Counted from the stretch's first letter, positions 32,825 to 41,669 are shown. The stretch is DNA of 64,000 nucleotides from Nitrosotalea devaniterrae (GCA_900065925.1 LN890280.1:922451-986450); one strand, 5' to 3'. Notes: a model not told the origin generated them from the sequence alone. Translations and numbers: made by a program.

Positions 32825-33181
32825 TCTACATGGTTTTGTTTTATTCCACGGTTTCTACTTGCAGTTTTTGCGTATTAGGTGAATATATCAATCAGTGTGT
32901 TTGGTTCAAACATACGTTACATTGGAAATTAGATTTATTTTATAATAAACAAACACATTCTTTTCTATCTATATCGATAATTACTATTGCAGATTCTCTA
33001 CAAGCGGAAGTTCTCAGGGTAAATTCCCTAAGAACAACCGCACTTGAATCTGATATTTTTTTATAAATACAATTTCTGTCTTTTTCTAGAATTTTATTTT
33101 AAAAGTTTTCAAGAATATAGCTTGTCCGGACTGTACAACTTTATGCTATTATTACAGGTGTCAAACATCATTATAGTTACA
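32825..33181. other. 357-bp intergenic region with strong hairpin
   Basis: Divergent spacer between the cupredoxin and the response regulator. Small plus-strand frames here have no promoter support. It contains a 38-nt hairpin (listed separately) followed by TTTTTTTATAAATAC, which could be a promoter. Confidence 0.5.
33004..33041. repeat. Structured hairpin element
   Basis: GCGG-AA-GTTCT-C-AGGG, loop TAAATT, CCCT-A-AGAAC-AA-CCGC: 13 base pairs broken symmetrically by one mismatch and one AA/AA internal loop. A run of T follows about 14 bases later. It may be a terminator, a leader RNA structure or an operator. Confidence 0.5.
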
Positions 33182-33607
33182 ATGATGACAAATAGCAAGA
33201 CTGATCTTGTGCGCAGGACAAATGTCTTGATAATAGATGATGATAAAGACGTGCGAGATGCCTTTGTGGGTTTGCTCCAGATTCATGACATCAATGTAAT
33301 TGGGACTGGTTCCAATGGAAAAGAGGCATACGAGTTGTATCAAAAACTACGACCCGATTTTGTATTAATTGATGCTGCAATGCCGTTCTATGATGGATTA
33401 TATGGAATAGAAAAAATACGACAGTTTGACCCCGATGCCAAAGTAATACTTGTTACTGGCTCTGCATTGAAAAATTATGATATCAGTTATTTGCATCCCA
33501 CCAAAATAGTTGAAAAGCCAATTGATATCACTGAAGTACTCAGTGTCATATCACAGATGGACAAGTTCAGTGTGGCAGAGATTGCAAATCAAATAATTTT
33601 GTTTTGA
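33182..33607 (+). CDS. Single-domain response regulator (CheY-like receiver)
   Basis: 141 residues from ATG 33182; the longer frame from 33044 adds a low-complexity stretch. Receiver domain: acidic pair in VLIIDDDKD, phospho-acceptor Asp in FVLIDAAMP, Thr in VILVTGSA and Lys in VEKPI. No output domain. The closest design is an archaeal CheY-like adaptor. No histidine kinase is in the window. It meets the acetolactate decarboxylase gene convergently with 7 bp between. Confidence 0.85.
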   Translation: MMTNSKTDLVRRTNVLIIDDDKDVRDAFVGLLQIHDINVIGTGSNGKEAYELYQKLRPDFVLIDAAMPFYDGLYGIEKIRQFDPDAKVILVTGSALKNYDISYLHPTKIVEKPIDITEVLSVISQMDKFSVAEIANQIILF

Positions 33608-33614
33608 AATAATC

Positions 33615-34346
33615 TTATGGAATAATATTGACTTCATTGATTTTTGATACATATGCAGTTCCATTTATCATGTTAAAACCTAATGCGTGTCCTCCAAATT
33701 CCTTGTCTGCAGTAAGGAAATGAAAGTGATATTTTGCTACATTGATCTCTTTCATGTAATCTGGAACGTAAAAGCCAACAAGTGTACCTCGTACGTTAGA
33801 CAAGTGTGATACTGTTTGGTTTGCAACAACTTCAGATAACGGTACATACAGCCTGTCTTGTTTGTGCACAGTACGAGTAGTGATGTCACTAAAGAAACCG
33901 TCTATTTTTATGGCAAATATGTCATTTTTTGTTACAAGTTTGCCATCTAGGTATTTTTGCAGTCCCGTAAAGTTTTGTGGTTTTAAAATGTCTGATGTTT
34001 TGTCTGGCTTGAAAAAAACTATACTTGCAAATGCAATTTTAGATTGGGGGGATAATTCATGCGCCATGCCGTCAGTAGTTACCCTATAACATTTAGCATC
34101 AAGACACACCAATTCCCCATCCATGTATTCAACTGCACCCAATCCAAAATTACCATGATTGAGAAGTTCATGTGAGGTAATTTTTCCAGTATAAGATCCG
34201 TTTACAAGAGCATTTAGTGAAGACGCTTGAAATAAAACATCGTCATTTTGTGGTGCTATTTGTTGGAAAAATGTTACAAAAACAGCCAGAGTGAGAATAA
34301 CTATTGATGTTACAATAAGTAATGGGGTCAGTAATTTTGTATTCAT
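33615..34346 (-). CDS. Exported/membrane-anchored alpha-acetolactate decarboxylase
   Basis: 243 residues. Residues 5-27 are one hydrophobic helix (signal anchor), then a full acetolactate decarboxylase domain: NHGNFGLGAVEYMDGELV, FASIVFFKPD and the zinc-binding YHFHFLTADKEFGGHALGF. The enzyme converts acetolactate to acetoin. In bacteria it is usually cytosolic (BudA/AlsD) but secreted forms are known; here the anchor puts it outside the cell, where acetolactate would not be expected, so its substrate deserves attention. Confidence 0.85.
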   Translation of the reverse strand: MNTKLLTPLLIVTSIVILTLAVFVTFFQQIAPQNDDVLFQASSLNALVNGSYTGKITSHELLNHGNFGLGAVEYMDGELVCLDAKCYRVTTDGMAHELSPQSKIAFASIVFFKPDKTSDILKPQNFTGLQKYLDGKLVTKNDIFAIKIDGFFSDITTRTVHKQDRLYVPLSEVVANQTVSHLSNVRGTLVGFYVPDYMKEINVAKYHFHFLTADKEFGGHALGFNMINGTAYVSKINEVNIIP

Positions 34347-34522
34347 CTAAAACTCTATTCTACTTGCTAGGAGTTACAATATTAAAAGTTGCAGAGATTT
34401 CATTTTTGATGCGGGTAGGACAAATGCATAAATTTTTCTTCATAAATTTTAACTGCTTTACGTCATACGTTATCTTACATTGAGTACATACTCATTATAT
34501 TTTTGAATGAAGTAATGAGATC

Positions 34523-34663
34523 ATGAACACATCAGACAAAGAACACACAAACGGAAAAAATCTACGGCCATTGCTTGCATGGGTAATCATCTTTGCAGTA
34601 ATAGGTGTAATGATGACAGCTGTCTGGCCGGTTTGGAAACCTGATTCCACAATACGTCACTGA
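34523..34663 (+). CDS. Small single-helix membrane protein
   Basis: 46 residues: a polar start, then one membrane helix (AWVIIFAVIGVMMTAVWPVW). The 3' end overlaps the start of the phaC remnant, so it may itself be a by-product of decay. Function unknown. Confidence 0.45.
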   Translation: MNTSDKEHTNGKNLRPLLAWVIIFAVIGVMMTAVWPVWKPDSTIRH

Positions 34664-34847
34664 ACATAGTAGGCACAAAAGATGATCTTATTCCTCCATC
34701 TTCAAGCAAAACCATATGGATGCAATAGGCAGTTCTGATAAAAAAACTGATAGAGTTTCCAACTGGGCATGTTGGACTCGCATTAGTCGGGCAGATCATG
34801 AGAAGTTATGGCCGGAGGTTGGCAAGTGACTTGCTCAAAGGTCATGA
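34645..34847 (+). pseudogene. phaC: Remnant of PHA synthase (phaC), C-terminal part
   Basis: Three reading frames together spell the C-terminus of a class III poly(hydroxyalkanoate) synthase: SLNIVGTKDDLIPPSSSK (frame from 34657), then MDAIGSSDKKLIEFPTGHVG, then HEKLWPEVGK, a stop where Trp is expected, and LAQRS. The order, FPTGHVGL and LWPEV motifs match PhaC, whose catalytic His lies in the GHVGL motif. Two frameshifts and one in-frame stop show it is dead; the N-terminal and catalytic-Cys parts are gone. Intact PhaC occurs in related archaea. Confidence 0.72.
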
Positions 34848-34912
34848 TGATTTTAAACGGAGTTTGTAGAAATGAAAAATATTAAGAACCATCATACCGG
34901 TATACTGTCAGA

Positions 34913-35032
34913 ATGACTATGAAGTGTCAATGCAGTGAATGCCACTGCAATTCCATCATTATGACACCCGAAAAGGATGGAAAATACATTTGTTCAATTT
35001 GTAGGTTGGGTAAACATCAGCACAAAGACTAG
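34913..35032 (+). CDS. Tiny Cys-rich protein (CxCxxCxC family)
   Basis: 39 residues: KCQCSECHC then, after about 15 residues, ICSICRLGKHQH. It clearly resembles the protein at 54609-54713 (CACKCGC ... CIFCKLGSH). Six Cys plus His would bind zinc. Function unknown. Confidence 0.65.
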   Translation: MTMKCQCSECHCNSIIMTPEKDGKYICSICRLGKHQHKD

Positions 35033-35147
35033 ACATATTGTTAATTATGTCATCCTATATCGAAGATAGTTGTCACAAACTACTTATTCCATTATGGGTG
35101 TACTACTTTTTCAGTACTTGAGAGTTCGTTTCATAAGAATAGGTAAC

Positions 35148-37667
35148 TTATACTCGTACTTTTTTGTAGAAATATTTTTTCATAATTTCAGCGGACATGA
35201 CATAAGCCACAATTATAGCTGCGATTATTCCAAGAAACCACATTGGGGGTAACACAAATTCAAATATGTTGCGAAATATAGTCAAAGGAAGTAACAATGT
35301 TACTGATATAACTACAATTGTGGAAATCAGAAGATGTTTGCCCGGCCTGCTTTTGAAAAATGGTTGCCTAGTACGAACAACTAATACAATAAGACAGGCA
35401 GAAACTACGGATTCTAAAAACCATGCAGTTCTAAACTCATCTACAGTTGCACCTATTGCCAACAGCGTCCCAAAAGTAAGAAAATCAAAAAAGGAACTCA
35501 AAATCCCGAACATCATCATGAATTTTCTGATAAATTTTATGTTCCAGCGATGTGGCTTGCTTACTAACTCTGAATCTACATTGTCTGTTGCGATTGTTGT
35601 TTCAGGTAGATCAGTGAGTAGGTTGGTGAGCAGAATTTGTTTTGGCAACAAAGGAAGAAATGAAAGAAAGAGTGACACACCTGCCATGCTGAACATATTT
35701 CCAAAATTTGCACTGGTGGCCATGAATACATATTTGAGAGTATTTGCAAATGTCCTTCGACCCTCTTTTACTCCTTCAACAAGTACATCCAGATTTCTTT
35801 CTAACAAAACAATGTCTGCAGATTCTTTGGCAACATCAACAGCACTGTCTACGGAAATGCCAACATCTGCAGCATGAAGTGAGGGAGAATCATTTATTCC
35901 ATCACCAATGAAACCGACAACATTGCCTGAAATTTTTAACGCCATCACTATGCGTTCTTTCTGATTTGGTTCTACCTCTGCAAAAATGTCTACATTGTTT
36001 ACCTGTTGATACAATGCATCATCACTTAGGTGTGCAAGTTCTATACCTGTGAGAATCTTTGAATTTGAAAGACCGATTTGGCTACCAAGACTTGATGCAA
36101 CCAATCTGTTATCACCCGTTATAACTTTCAAGGAAATGCCCAGATCTTTTAGACTCTTTATCGTATTTACTATCCCGTCTTTTAATGGGTCGTGTAATAC
36201 TAGAAAACCCAAAAAAGTCATACATGTCTCGTCAATTTTTTTTATGACGACCGAATCGATTTCTTTGTAGGAAATTCCTAAAACACGAAGGCCTTGTTGA
36301 CTGAGTTCTTCAAATTGTTGAATTATCGATTCTTTTACTTGACCTATCTCAATAATCCCCTGTAGAGTCTCTGCAGATGAACAAGTAGGAAGAATATTCA
36401 GTAATGCACCCTTGCTAATCATCACATGTTTATTTTCTTTAGAAACCAATACAGTTATTCTTTTGCGATTAAAGTCATATGGAACTTCGTCAAGCTTTGA
36501 GCAATTGCTAAGATCAAACTTTTTATGGATTCTAATAGCCTCGTCTATTGGATTTGTAAAACCTGTTTCATAAACTGCATTAAGATAAGCATAAAACAGC
36601 ACTTTTTCATTTTCTACACCTCTTGTATCAAGAAATGATCTAATCTTCACTATTCCTTCTGTCAAAGTACCGGTCTTATCTGAGCAGAGAATGTTCATGC
36701 TACCAAAGTTTTCAATTGAAGAAAGTCTCTTTACAATCACCTTTTGAGTAGCCATGCGTCTTGCACCATGTGATAAGTTAACGCTAATTATGGCTGGCAG
36801 TAATTGAGGGGTAAGCCCCACTGCAAGTGCCAAAGCAAAAAGAAGTGATTCTAAAACAGGTCTTGAAAAATAAACATTAATTGCAAATATTGCAATTACT
36901 AGGACTAATGTTACTTGCATGAGAAAATAACCGAATTGTTTTATGCCTCGCTCAAATTCTGTCTCTGGAACACGAAGTCGTAACCTATCTGAGATATTCC
37001 CAAATTCTGTCTGCTGTCCAGTCTTGACTACTAATGCTTTTCCACTACCACTTACTACTGATGTTCCCATGAAAAGGGAATTGATTCTTTTTGAGATGGG
37101 GGCATCAGGGGAAACTGTTCCAATTACCTTTTCAACTGGATATGTCTCTCCTGTCAATACTGCTTCGTTGACAAAGAGATCTTTTGATTCCAAGATTGCA
37201 CAGTCTGCAGGGATTTTACTACCGGCGGAAAGAAGGATGATGTCTCCCGGTACAATATTCTCAGATGGAATTTCTTTTTGTATACGATCTCTGATTATTG
37301 GTACCGTGACACGAATCATTGCAAGTAGTTTTTTGACCGAGTTTGAAGCTTGACGTTCTTGCCAAAAACCTAACAAACTACTCAAAAATATAATTACAAA
37401 TATTATCAAAGCATCAGTTGAATCGAACAAAAACAATGAGAGGACGGCTGCACCAAGAAGAATAAGAGTAATTGGACTTTTGAACTGTGTAATGAAAAGA
37501 ACAAACCCTCCAGATCTTTTCTGTTTTTTCAACGAGTTGAAGCCATAATGTTGAAGTCTTGTTTCTGCCTCTTTGTCAGTAAGACCGTCAAAAGACGTAT
37601 TGAGTTTTTGAACTAGATCTGACGATGAGATATGCCAAAATGCTTCTTCAGTTTTTTCTAGCGACAT
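35148..37667 (-). CDS. mgtA: Magnesium-transporting P-type ATPase (P3B)
   Basis: 839 residues. N-terminal domain ending ETRLQHYGFN, A-domain LSAGSKIPADC and LTGETYPVEK, phosphorylation motif CSDKTGTLTEG, nucleotide domain, and GDGINDSPSL; about ten membrane helices. TGFTNPIDEAI after the DKTGT region and TTIATDNVDSELVSKPHRW are specific to MgtA/MgtB rather than Ca2+ pumps. Imports Mg2+ when scarce. Preceded by UspA on the same strand with 42 bp between. No Mg-sensing leader recognised. Confidence 0.92.
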   Translation of the reverse strand: MSLEKTEEAFWHISSSDLVQKLNTSFDGLTDKEAETRLQHYGFNSLKKQKRSGGFVLFITQFKSPITLILLGAAVLSLFLFDSTDALIIFVIIFLSSLLGFWQERQASNSVKKLLAMIRVTVPIIRDRIQKEIPSENIVPGDIILLSAGSKIPADCAILESKDLFVNEAVLTGETYPVEKVIGTVSPDAPISKRINSLFMGTSVVSGSGKALVVKTGQQTEFGNISDRLRLRVPETEFERGIKQFGYFLMQVTLVLVIAIFAINVYFSRPVLESLLFALALAVGLTPQLLPAIISVNLSHGARRMATQKVIVKRLSSIENFGSMNILCSDKTGTLTEGIVKIRSFLDTRGVENEKVLFYAYLNAVYETGFTNPIDEAIRIHKKFDLSNCSKLDEVPYDFNRKRITVLVSKENKHVMISKGALLNILPTCSSAETLQGIIEIGQVKESIIQQFEELSQQGLRVLGISYKEIDSVVIKKIDETCMTFLGFLVLHDPLKDGIVNTIKSLKDLGISLKVITGDNRLVASSLGSQIGLSNSKILTGIELAHLSDDALYQQVNNVDIFAEVEPNQKERIVMALKISGNVVGFIGDGINDSPSLHAADVGISVDSAVDVAKESADIVLLERNLDVLVEGVKEGRRTFANTLKYVFMATSANFGNMFSMAGVSLFLSFLPLLPKQILLTNLLTDLPETTIATDNVDSELVSKPHRWNIKFIRKFMMMFGILSSFFDFLTFGTLLAIGATVDEFRTAWFLESVVSACLIVLVVRTRQPFFKSRPGKHLLISTIVVISVTLLLPLTIFRNIFEFVLPPMWFLGIIAAIIVAYVMSAEIMKKYFYKKVRV

Positions 37668-37709
37668 TGTTTCTTAACTATATGCGATTCAAAGTCAAAA
37701 CGTTTCAAA

Positions 37710-38129
37710 TTATTTTATCAACATTACTGCCATCTTGGACTTGTGCATCACATAACTTGAAACACTTCCAAGAAATATCTTCTTAAGAGCACTCAAACCT
37801 CTGGCACCTATTACAATAACATCGATGTTGTGTGTATTGGAATACTCTACTATTGAATACCCAGGATCTCCTGCAAGTATTCGGCTAAAAAATGGAACTG
37901 CATTTTTGACCGCGAGATTTTTTGCATAAAGTATGAATTCTGGTGGAATGTCCTCTTCTAGTTTCTTTTGTTTTAGTTCTTTTTTGTGTGATGCGTGTAC
38001 TACGTGAACGACGGTAAGTGATGCTTCATGTTCTTTTGCAAGATGAACTCCAGTCTTTAAACCCCGTATGGAATTTTTTGAACCATCTAATGGTACCAAA
38101 ATCTTTTTGATTTTTTGTCTTTCAGACAT
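37710..38129 (-). CDS. Universal stress protein (UspA family)
   Basis: 139 residues, one USP domain. ILVPLDGSKNS at the start, DVIVIGARGLSALKKIFLGS near the end: G-x-RG-x9-G-S/T is the ATP-binding signature. Upstream on the same strand is the Mg2+ ATPase gene's neighbour; the 5' region carries a hairpin repeat shared with the region after the cyclase gene. Confidence 0.9.
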   Translation of the reverse strand: MSERQKIKKILVPLDGSKNSIRGLKTGVHLAKEHEASLTVVHVVHASHKKELKQKKLEEDIPPEFILYAKNLAVKNAVPFFSRILAGDPGYSIVEYSNTHNIDVIVIGARGLSALKKIFLGSVSSYVMHKSKMAVMLIK

Positions 38130-38193
38130 TACCTGTCTGATGTAGTAGAAGTATTACTGGTTTGCTATTGTTTTGAAGTGGTGGATCGAGCCG

Positions 38194-38219
38194 AAAATGC
38201 TCTCTGTACAATGCATTTT
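38194..38219. repeat. Dispersed hairpin repeat, copy A
   Basis: AAAATGC and GCATTTT form a 7-bp stem with a 12-base loop containing TGTACA. The surrounding ~43 bases match copy B at 39395-39419, including TACA, CATTTTTG and the following TCCA and TTTG. Confidence 0.5.
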
Positions 38220-38278
38220 TGCGTTCCAATTTGTACCAGTTTAACTTTATTTTGTATTCTGGGCATGAAATAAAATAA

Positions 38279-39256
38279 TTATTTTCTAGTAACTAGAAAT
38301 ACTGAATAAATTGATTGATCTCCAACTGTAGCATTCATGTTTCTAAATTGGTAATCATCAAAGTTTTTTACCTTTTCATAAAAATCACTTCCAATAATTA
38401 CTCCATTAGGTAAGGCAAATCGATTTATCTTAGAGCATCTGTTTACAGTCACGCCAAAAATATCATCAACTGATGATGTAGCTACCTTTGCAATACTAAT
38501 TGTTCCATAAGATACGCTAGTTCGATAAGAGATTTCAGGAAGGCCTACTTTAGTCATTTTTTTATTTAATTCTGAATTTGAATCGCTTATTGTTAGACAA
38601 CACTCTATTACATTTTTGAAATAAGCATTATCATCAGAATCAGTTTTTATAAAATAAAATAATAATGAATCTCCGATATTTTTTACCACCATACCATTGA
38701 ATTTTTTTACAATCTCAGCTATAGAATTAATGAAAATTCCATAAAAATTTTTGATTTGTTCATTTGACAAACTAGCAGTAAGCAGTGTAGATTGTACAAT
38801 GTCAATTATACATACACAACTGTCTTCATTTTTCTGAGAAAAACGTAAAAGAATATCTTCTTGTTCTTTTATGATTTCCTCTCTTAGATTTATTGCAATC
38901 ATGGATTCTTGAAGCTTTTGTGCCATAGAATCAAATGATGCTGAAAGTTGTCCAATCTCATCATGTGCTTTTATATCGGTTCTAACATCAAAATTTCCCT
39001 TTGCTATTTTATCTGCGGCCTCCCGAAGTCTTGTTAACGGCTCAGAAAGACGCTTTGATAGAAAAACTGTGATGAGACTTATTGCAATCATTAATGCCAA
39101 GCCAATCCCAATAATATTTTGTTTTAATTGAAATAATGGTATATTATTAAAATTTAAAAATAAAATCGTAGTCGTCATTATAGAAATTAACGATACTGTC
39201 AAAACTAATACTAACAACTTTTTTTTCAAACTGAAAAACCTCAAATTGAACAACAT
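38279..39256 (-). CDS. Membrane HAMP-domain class III nucleotidyl cyclase
   Basis: 325 residues. Two membrane helices (about 12-32 and 45-65) with a very short external loop, then HAMP (SKRLSEPLTRLREAADKIA ... HDEIGQLSASFDSMA, about 66-120), a coiled-coil linker, and a class III cyclase domain. The metal Asp residues lie in CVCIIDIVQST and IGDSLLFYF, and the Asn/Arg pair in VTVNRCSKINRF. Should form cAMP or cGMP; substrate specificity is not certain. A hairpin repeat stands on each side. A second, soluble cyclase is at 45555. Confidence 0.82.
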   Translation of the reverse strand: MLFNLRFFSLKKKLLVLVLTVSLISIMTTTILFLNFNNIPLFQLKQNIIGIGLALMIAISLITVFLSKRLSEPLTRLREAADKIAKGNFDVRTDIKAHDEIGQLSASFDSMAQKLQESMIAINLREEIIKEQEDILLRFSQKNEDSCVCIIDIVQSTLLTASLSNEQIKNFYGIFINSIAEIVKKFNGMVVKNIGDSLLFYFIKTDSDDNAYFKNVIECCLTISDSNSELNKKMTKVGLPEISYRTSVSYGTISIAKVATSSVDDIFGVTVNRCSKINRFALPNGVIIGSDFYEKVKNFDDYQFRNMNATVGDQSIYSVFLVTRK

Positions 39257-39394
39257 CAGAGTTTCTTCGATCCTTAATTTAAAGTAGTTTCGAATTTAAT
39301 GAATTAAGAATTTAGGTTCTAATACAAGTAGATTTGTATCTCAAAAACATAGTAATAAGATCAATTGTTCGGGATATGGTAGATTGGTGCGCCT

Positions 39395-39419
39395 AAAATG
39401 CTACTTTACAGTTCATTTT
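39395..39419. repeat. Dispersed hairpin repeat, copy B
   Basis: AAAATG and CATTTT form a 6-bp stem; flanking bases match copy A at 38194-38219 at most positions over about 40 nt. It lies between the cyclase gene and the carbonic anhydrase gene. Confidence 0.5.
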
Positions 39420-39487
39420 TGTGCTCCATTTGCAATTAAATTTTTCAAAGTAAAATTGTTATATAATTAATCATTGATAGATAAGCA

Positions 39488-40333
39488 GTGAATAAATATT
39501 TTCTAGTTTCAATTATCATAGCAATCGCAATTTCAGCATTTGTAATTGGTCAAAATGTTGGCATGTCAATGGCTTCTCCATCCAATGCAATTTCAAGTAC
39601 CATACAATGGCCAAATATTCACCAAAATGTAGCAACAGATTTCAATCCACAAATAAAATCGCCGGAAATTAAAGATGGTTCATTCATAAGCCCTTTTGCT
39701 GTTGTTATTGGAGATTGCTATATTGGAAAAATGGTATTCATGGCTCCAACGGCTGTTTGTAGAGCCGATGAAGGTACTCCGATTCATATCTCTGATTATT
39801 CCAATATTCAAGAGGGCGTAGTGTTACATGCACTAGAAACTACACTAGATGGAAATAACATGGATGGAAGAAGATTCTCTCAAGATGGAGACAGATTACT
39901 TGCAAATGATTCTAGATTTGATCAAGGATATGCCGTATTTATCGGTAGTAGTGTGAGTCTTGCACATGATTCAATGGTGCATGGACCTGCATGGATTGGA
40001 AATAATACTTTCATCGGCATGAAGAGTCTTGTCTTTAATGCCAAAGTTGGAAATAATGTGGCAATTGGTGTTTTCAGCCTTGTAACAAATGGAGTGGTGA
40101 TACCAGACAACAAATTTGTCCCTCCAGGAAGTCAAATTCTTACCCAAGCAGAAGCTGATGCTTTACCTTCCCGCATAGGAAGTGGAGCATATGAAAATAT
40201 CAACAAAGGTGTTCTACATGTCAACAAGGATCTTGCAGATGCCTATAACAGCAACGACCTTGGAAAAATAAAATATTACAGAGAAGCATTGATGGAAGAG
40301 GAAGGCATGGCTGCCACACAACCCATGCCATAA
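39488..40333 (+). CDS. Exported gamma-class carbonic anhydrase
   Basis: 281 residues from GTG. Signal peptide (YFLVSIIIAIAISAFVIG), then a left-handed beta-helix with repeated hexapeptides (ISPFAVVIGDCYIGKMVFM). Zinc His ligands are in VLHALE and LAHDSMVHGP, as in Cam from Methanosarcina; Arg and Glu residues in CRADEG match the active site. The C-terminal helix (KIKYYREALMEEEG) is typical. Outside the cell it would interconvert CO2 and bicarbonate for autotrophic carbon fixation. Confidence 0.9.
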   Translation: MNKYFLVSIIIAIAISAFVIGQNVGMSMASPSNAISSTIQWPNIHQNVATDFNPQIKSPEIKDGSFISPFAVVIGDCYIGKMVFMAPTAVCRADEGTPIHISDYSNIQEGVVLHALETTLDGNNMDGRRFSQDGDRLLANDSRFDQGYAVFIGSSVSLAHDSMVHGPAWIGNNTFIGMKSLVFNAKVGNNVAIGVFSLVTNGVVIPDNKFVPPGSQILTQAEADALPSRIGSGAYENINKGVLHVNKDLADAYNSNDLGKIKYYREALMEEEGMAATQPMP

Positions 40334-40357
40334 GTTTTCATTTATTTTAAAAATAGA

Positions 40358-40432
40358 TGGATCGGGCCGGATTTGAACCAGCGACCCCCGCAGTGTGAGT
40401 GCGATATCCTAACCAGGCTAGACTACCGATCC
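40358..40432 (-). tRNA. trnV: tRNA-Val (anticodon CAC)
   Basis: The minus strand folds as a full cloverleaf: acceptor GGATCGG/CCGATCC with discriminator A, D-arm containing AGCCTGGTTA, anticodon stem TCGCA/TGCGG around CTCACAC, and T-arm GCTGG/CCGGC around TTCAAAT. The anticodon CAC reads GUG. No intron and no encoded CCA. A TATA-like ATTATTTAG at 40454-40462 (minus CTAAATAAT) is about 25 bases upstream. Confidence 0.95.
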
Positions 40433-40490
40433 AGATTTATTTTTCAAAGTAGGATTATTTAGTTCTTGAATTTTACAAAAATTAATCAGT

Positions 40491-40955
40491 TCACATCTTA
40501 TTGCCACAAGTTGTACAAAACTTTGCCACATTTGATACAGTCTTGCCACATGATGTGCATTTCTTTCCATTTTCTGACATCGTACTCATGAGTTCATCTC
40601 GTCCAGGTAGTATTTTTGCTGAAATAAACGACGCAACAGAGTTTTGAGGCCCAGGCGGGGATTTTCCAGATGCCACTCCAGGAGCAGATGGAGATGTTGA
40701 TGAAGCATTATTCATACGGTTTAGTGCTTTTTTTATCTCAAACATGGCCTTTAGTCCAAGAAACTCTAGTGCAGAATATTTCAGAGCCGCATCAGTCATA
40801 CCATAATAGTAATCCCTTTCTGCAAGCTTGCCCTGTTTGTAGAGTCCTTGCATTTCAGTAAAGGCCTGAATGTATTGATCATAGCCACGAAAGATATACT
40901 GTAATTTGTCAAACATTAAAGCAAGTGTATCAACATCATCGCCGCCAAACTCCAT
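40491..40955 (-). CDS. Helical protein with C-terminal zinc ribbon
   Basis: 154 residues from ATG 40955 (MEFGGDDVDT; an upstream frame to 40979 adds eight residues). A helical N-terminal domain (~1-85), a Pro/Ser-rich linker (SSTSPSAPGVASGKSPPGPQ) and a C-terminal zinc ribbon CTSCGKTVSNVAKFCTTCG. Zinc-ribbon ends like this are common on archaeal adaptor proteins. Function unknown. Confidence 0.68.
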   Translation of the reverse strand: MEFGGDDVDTLALMFDKLQYIFRGYDQYIQAFTEMQGLYKQGKLAERDYYYGMTDAALKYSALEFLGLKAMFEIKKALNRMNNASSTSPSAPGVASGKSPPGPQNSVASFISAKILPGRDELMSTMSENGKKCTSCGKTVSNVAKFCTTCGNKM

Positions 40956-40994
40956 TATGATACATTGGCCCAAGACCACTACTTATTTTTTGAT

Positions 40995-41111
40995 TTAATG
41001 GCTGTGTTGTTTAAAACAGGTACCACAGAATTCCTGACTACATTTTGGACATTGTATCAGTTCACCAGGCCTATACCCTACAAAGCATTTAGAGCATGCA
41101 AACGGATTCAT
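40995..41111 (-). CDS. Tiny zinc-finger-like protein
   Basis: 38 residues: CSKCF, then CPKCSQEFCGTCFKQHSH. The pattern of three CxxC-type pairs and terminal His fits two zinc sites (AN1/RING-like knuckle). It is next to the phosphoribosyltransferase gene on the same strand. Confidence 0.6.
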   Translation of the reverse strand: MNPFACSKCFVGYRPGELIQCPKCSQEFCGTCFKQHSH

Positions 41112-41142
41112 GTTTTTTCAAAGATATCGTAATACTTAATCT

Positions 41143-41577
41143 TTAATGAGATTTTGGTTCTCTTTTAAATTCCAACTTGTCCCATGGGAATACAACGTAT
41201 TCAGAACCTAGTGTTTTTTTGGCATAGACTAGCTGTTTTGGATATTTTTCCCCCCTTCGTGCCACCATAGTAGCATACAAGAAACTCTTGGGTTTTTCCA
41301 CAATAGACAATACCTTGTTGAATGTATCGCCTGAATCATAAATGTCATCTACAAACAAAGTCTTTTTAGGAATTTTTTTCTTGTCTACTAGTATTTTTTT
41401 TATATCAAAATTATCTGCGACAAGTCGTGCTGGAACCAATCCTCCCCTAGATATGGTTGCAATTGTATCAAACTCAAAGCCTGACTTTATTATCTTGGCA
41501 CAAAGAACCTTTACCTGAGAATCAATGTCAGACCATGTCAGAAAAGATTTTCCTTTCCAGTTATTTTTTGAGACCAA
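41143..41577 (-). CDS. Purine-type phosphoribosyltransferase
   Basis: 144 residues. PRPP-binding loop LFVDDIYDSGDTF, PPi loop region TISRGGLVPARLVAD and VVFPWDKLE near the end, which resembles xanthine/guanine phosphoribosyltransferases. It would salvage hypoxanthine, guanine or xanthine; the base cannot be set from sequence. Divergent from the NRAMP gene. Confidence 0.8.
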   Translation of the reverse strand: MVSKNNWKGKSFLTWSDIDSQVKVLCAKIIKSGFEFDTIATISRGGLVPARLVADNFDIKKILVDKKKIPKKTLFVDDIYDSGDTFNKVLSIVEKPKSFLYATMVARRGEKYPKQLVYAKKTLGSEYVVFPWDKLEFKREPKSH

Positions 41578-41669
41578 CTTTATCTCGTTTATTTTGTTGT
41601 CTATTAATGATTTTGTACGTTTTTCAAAGTTAGATCGTACTAAATAATTTAGCCTTAGCTAACTTTTAT

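Noticed and set aside
32830-33066. 78-codon frame before the response regulator
   Set aside because: Odd Phe/Cys/Thr-rich composition, overlaps the structured hairpin and has no motif.
35266-35877. 203-codon plus-strand frame opposite the Mg2+ ATPase gene
   Set aside because: It is fully inside the conserved C-terminal part of the ATPase; composition is shadow-like and has no promoter.
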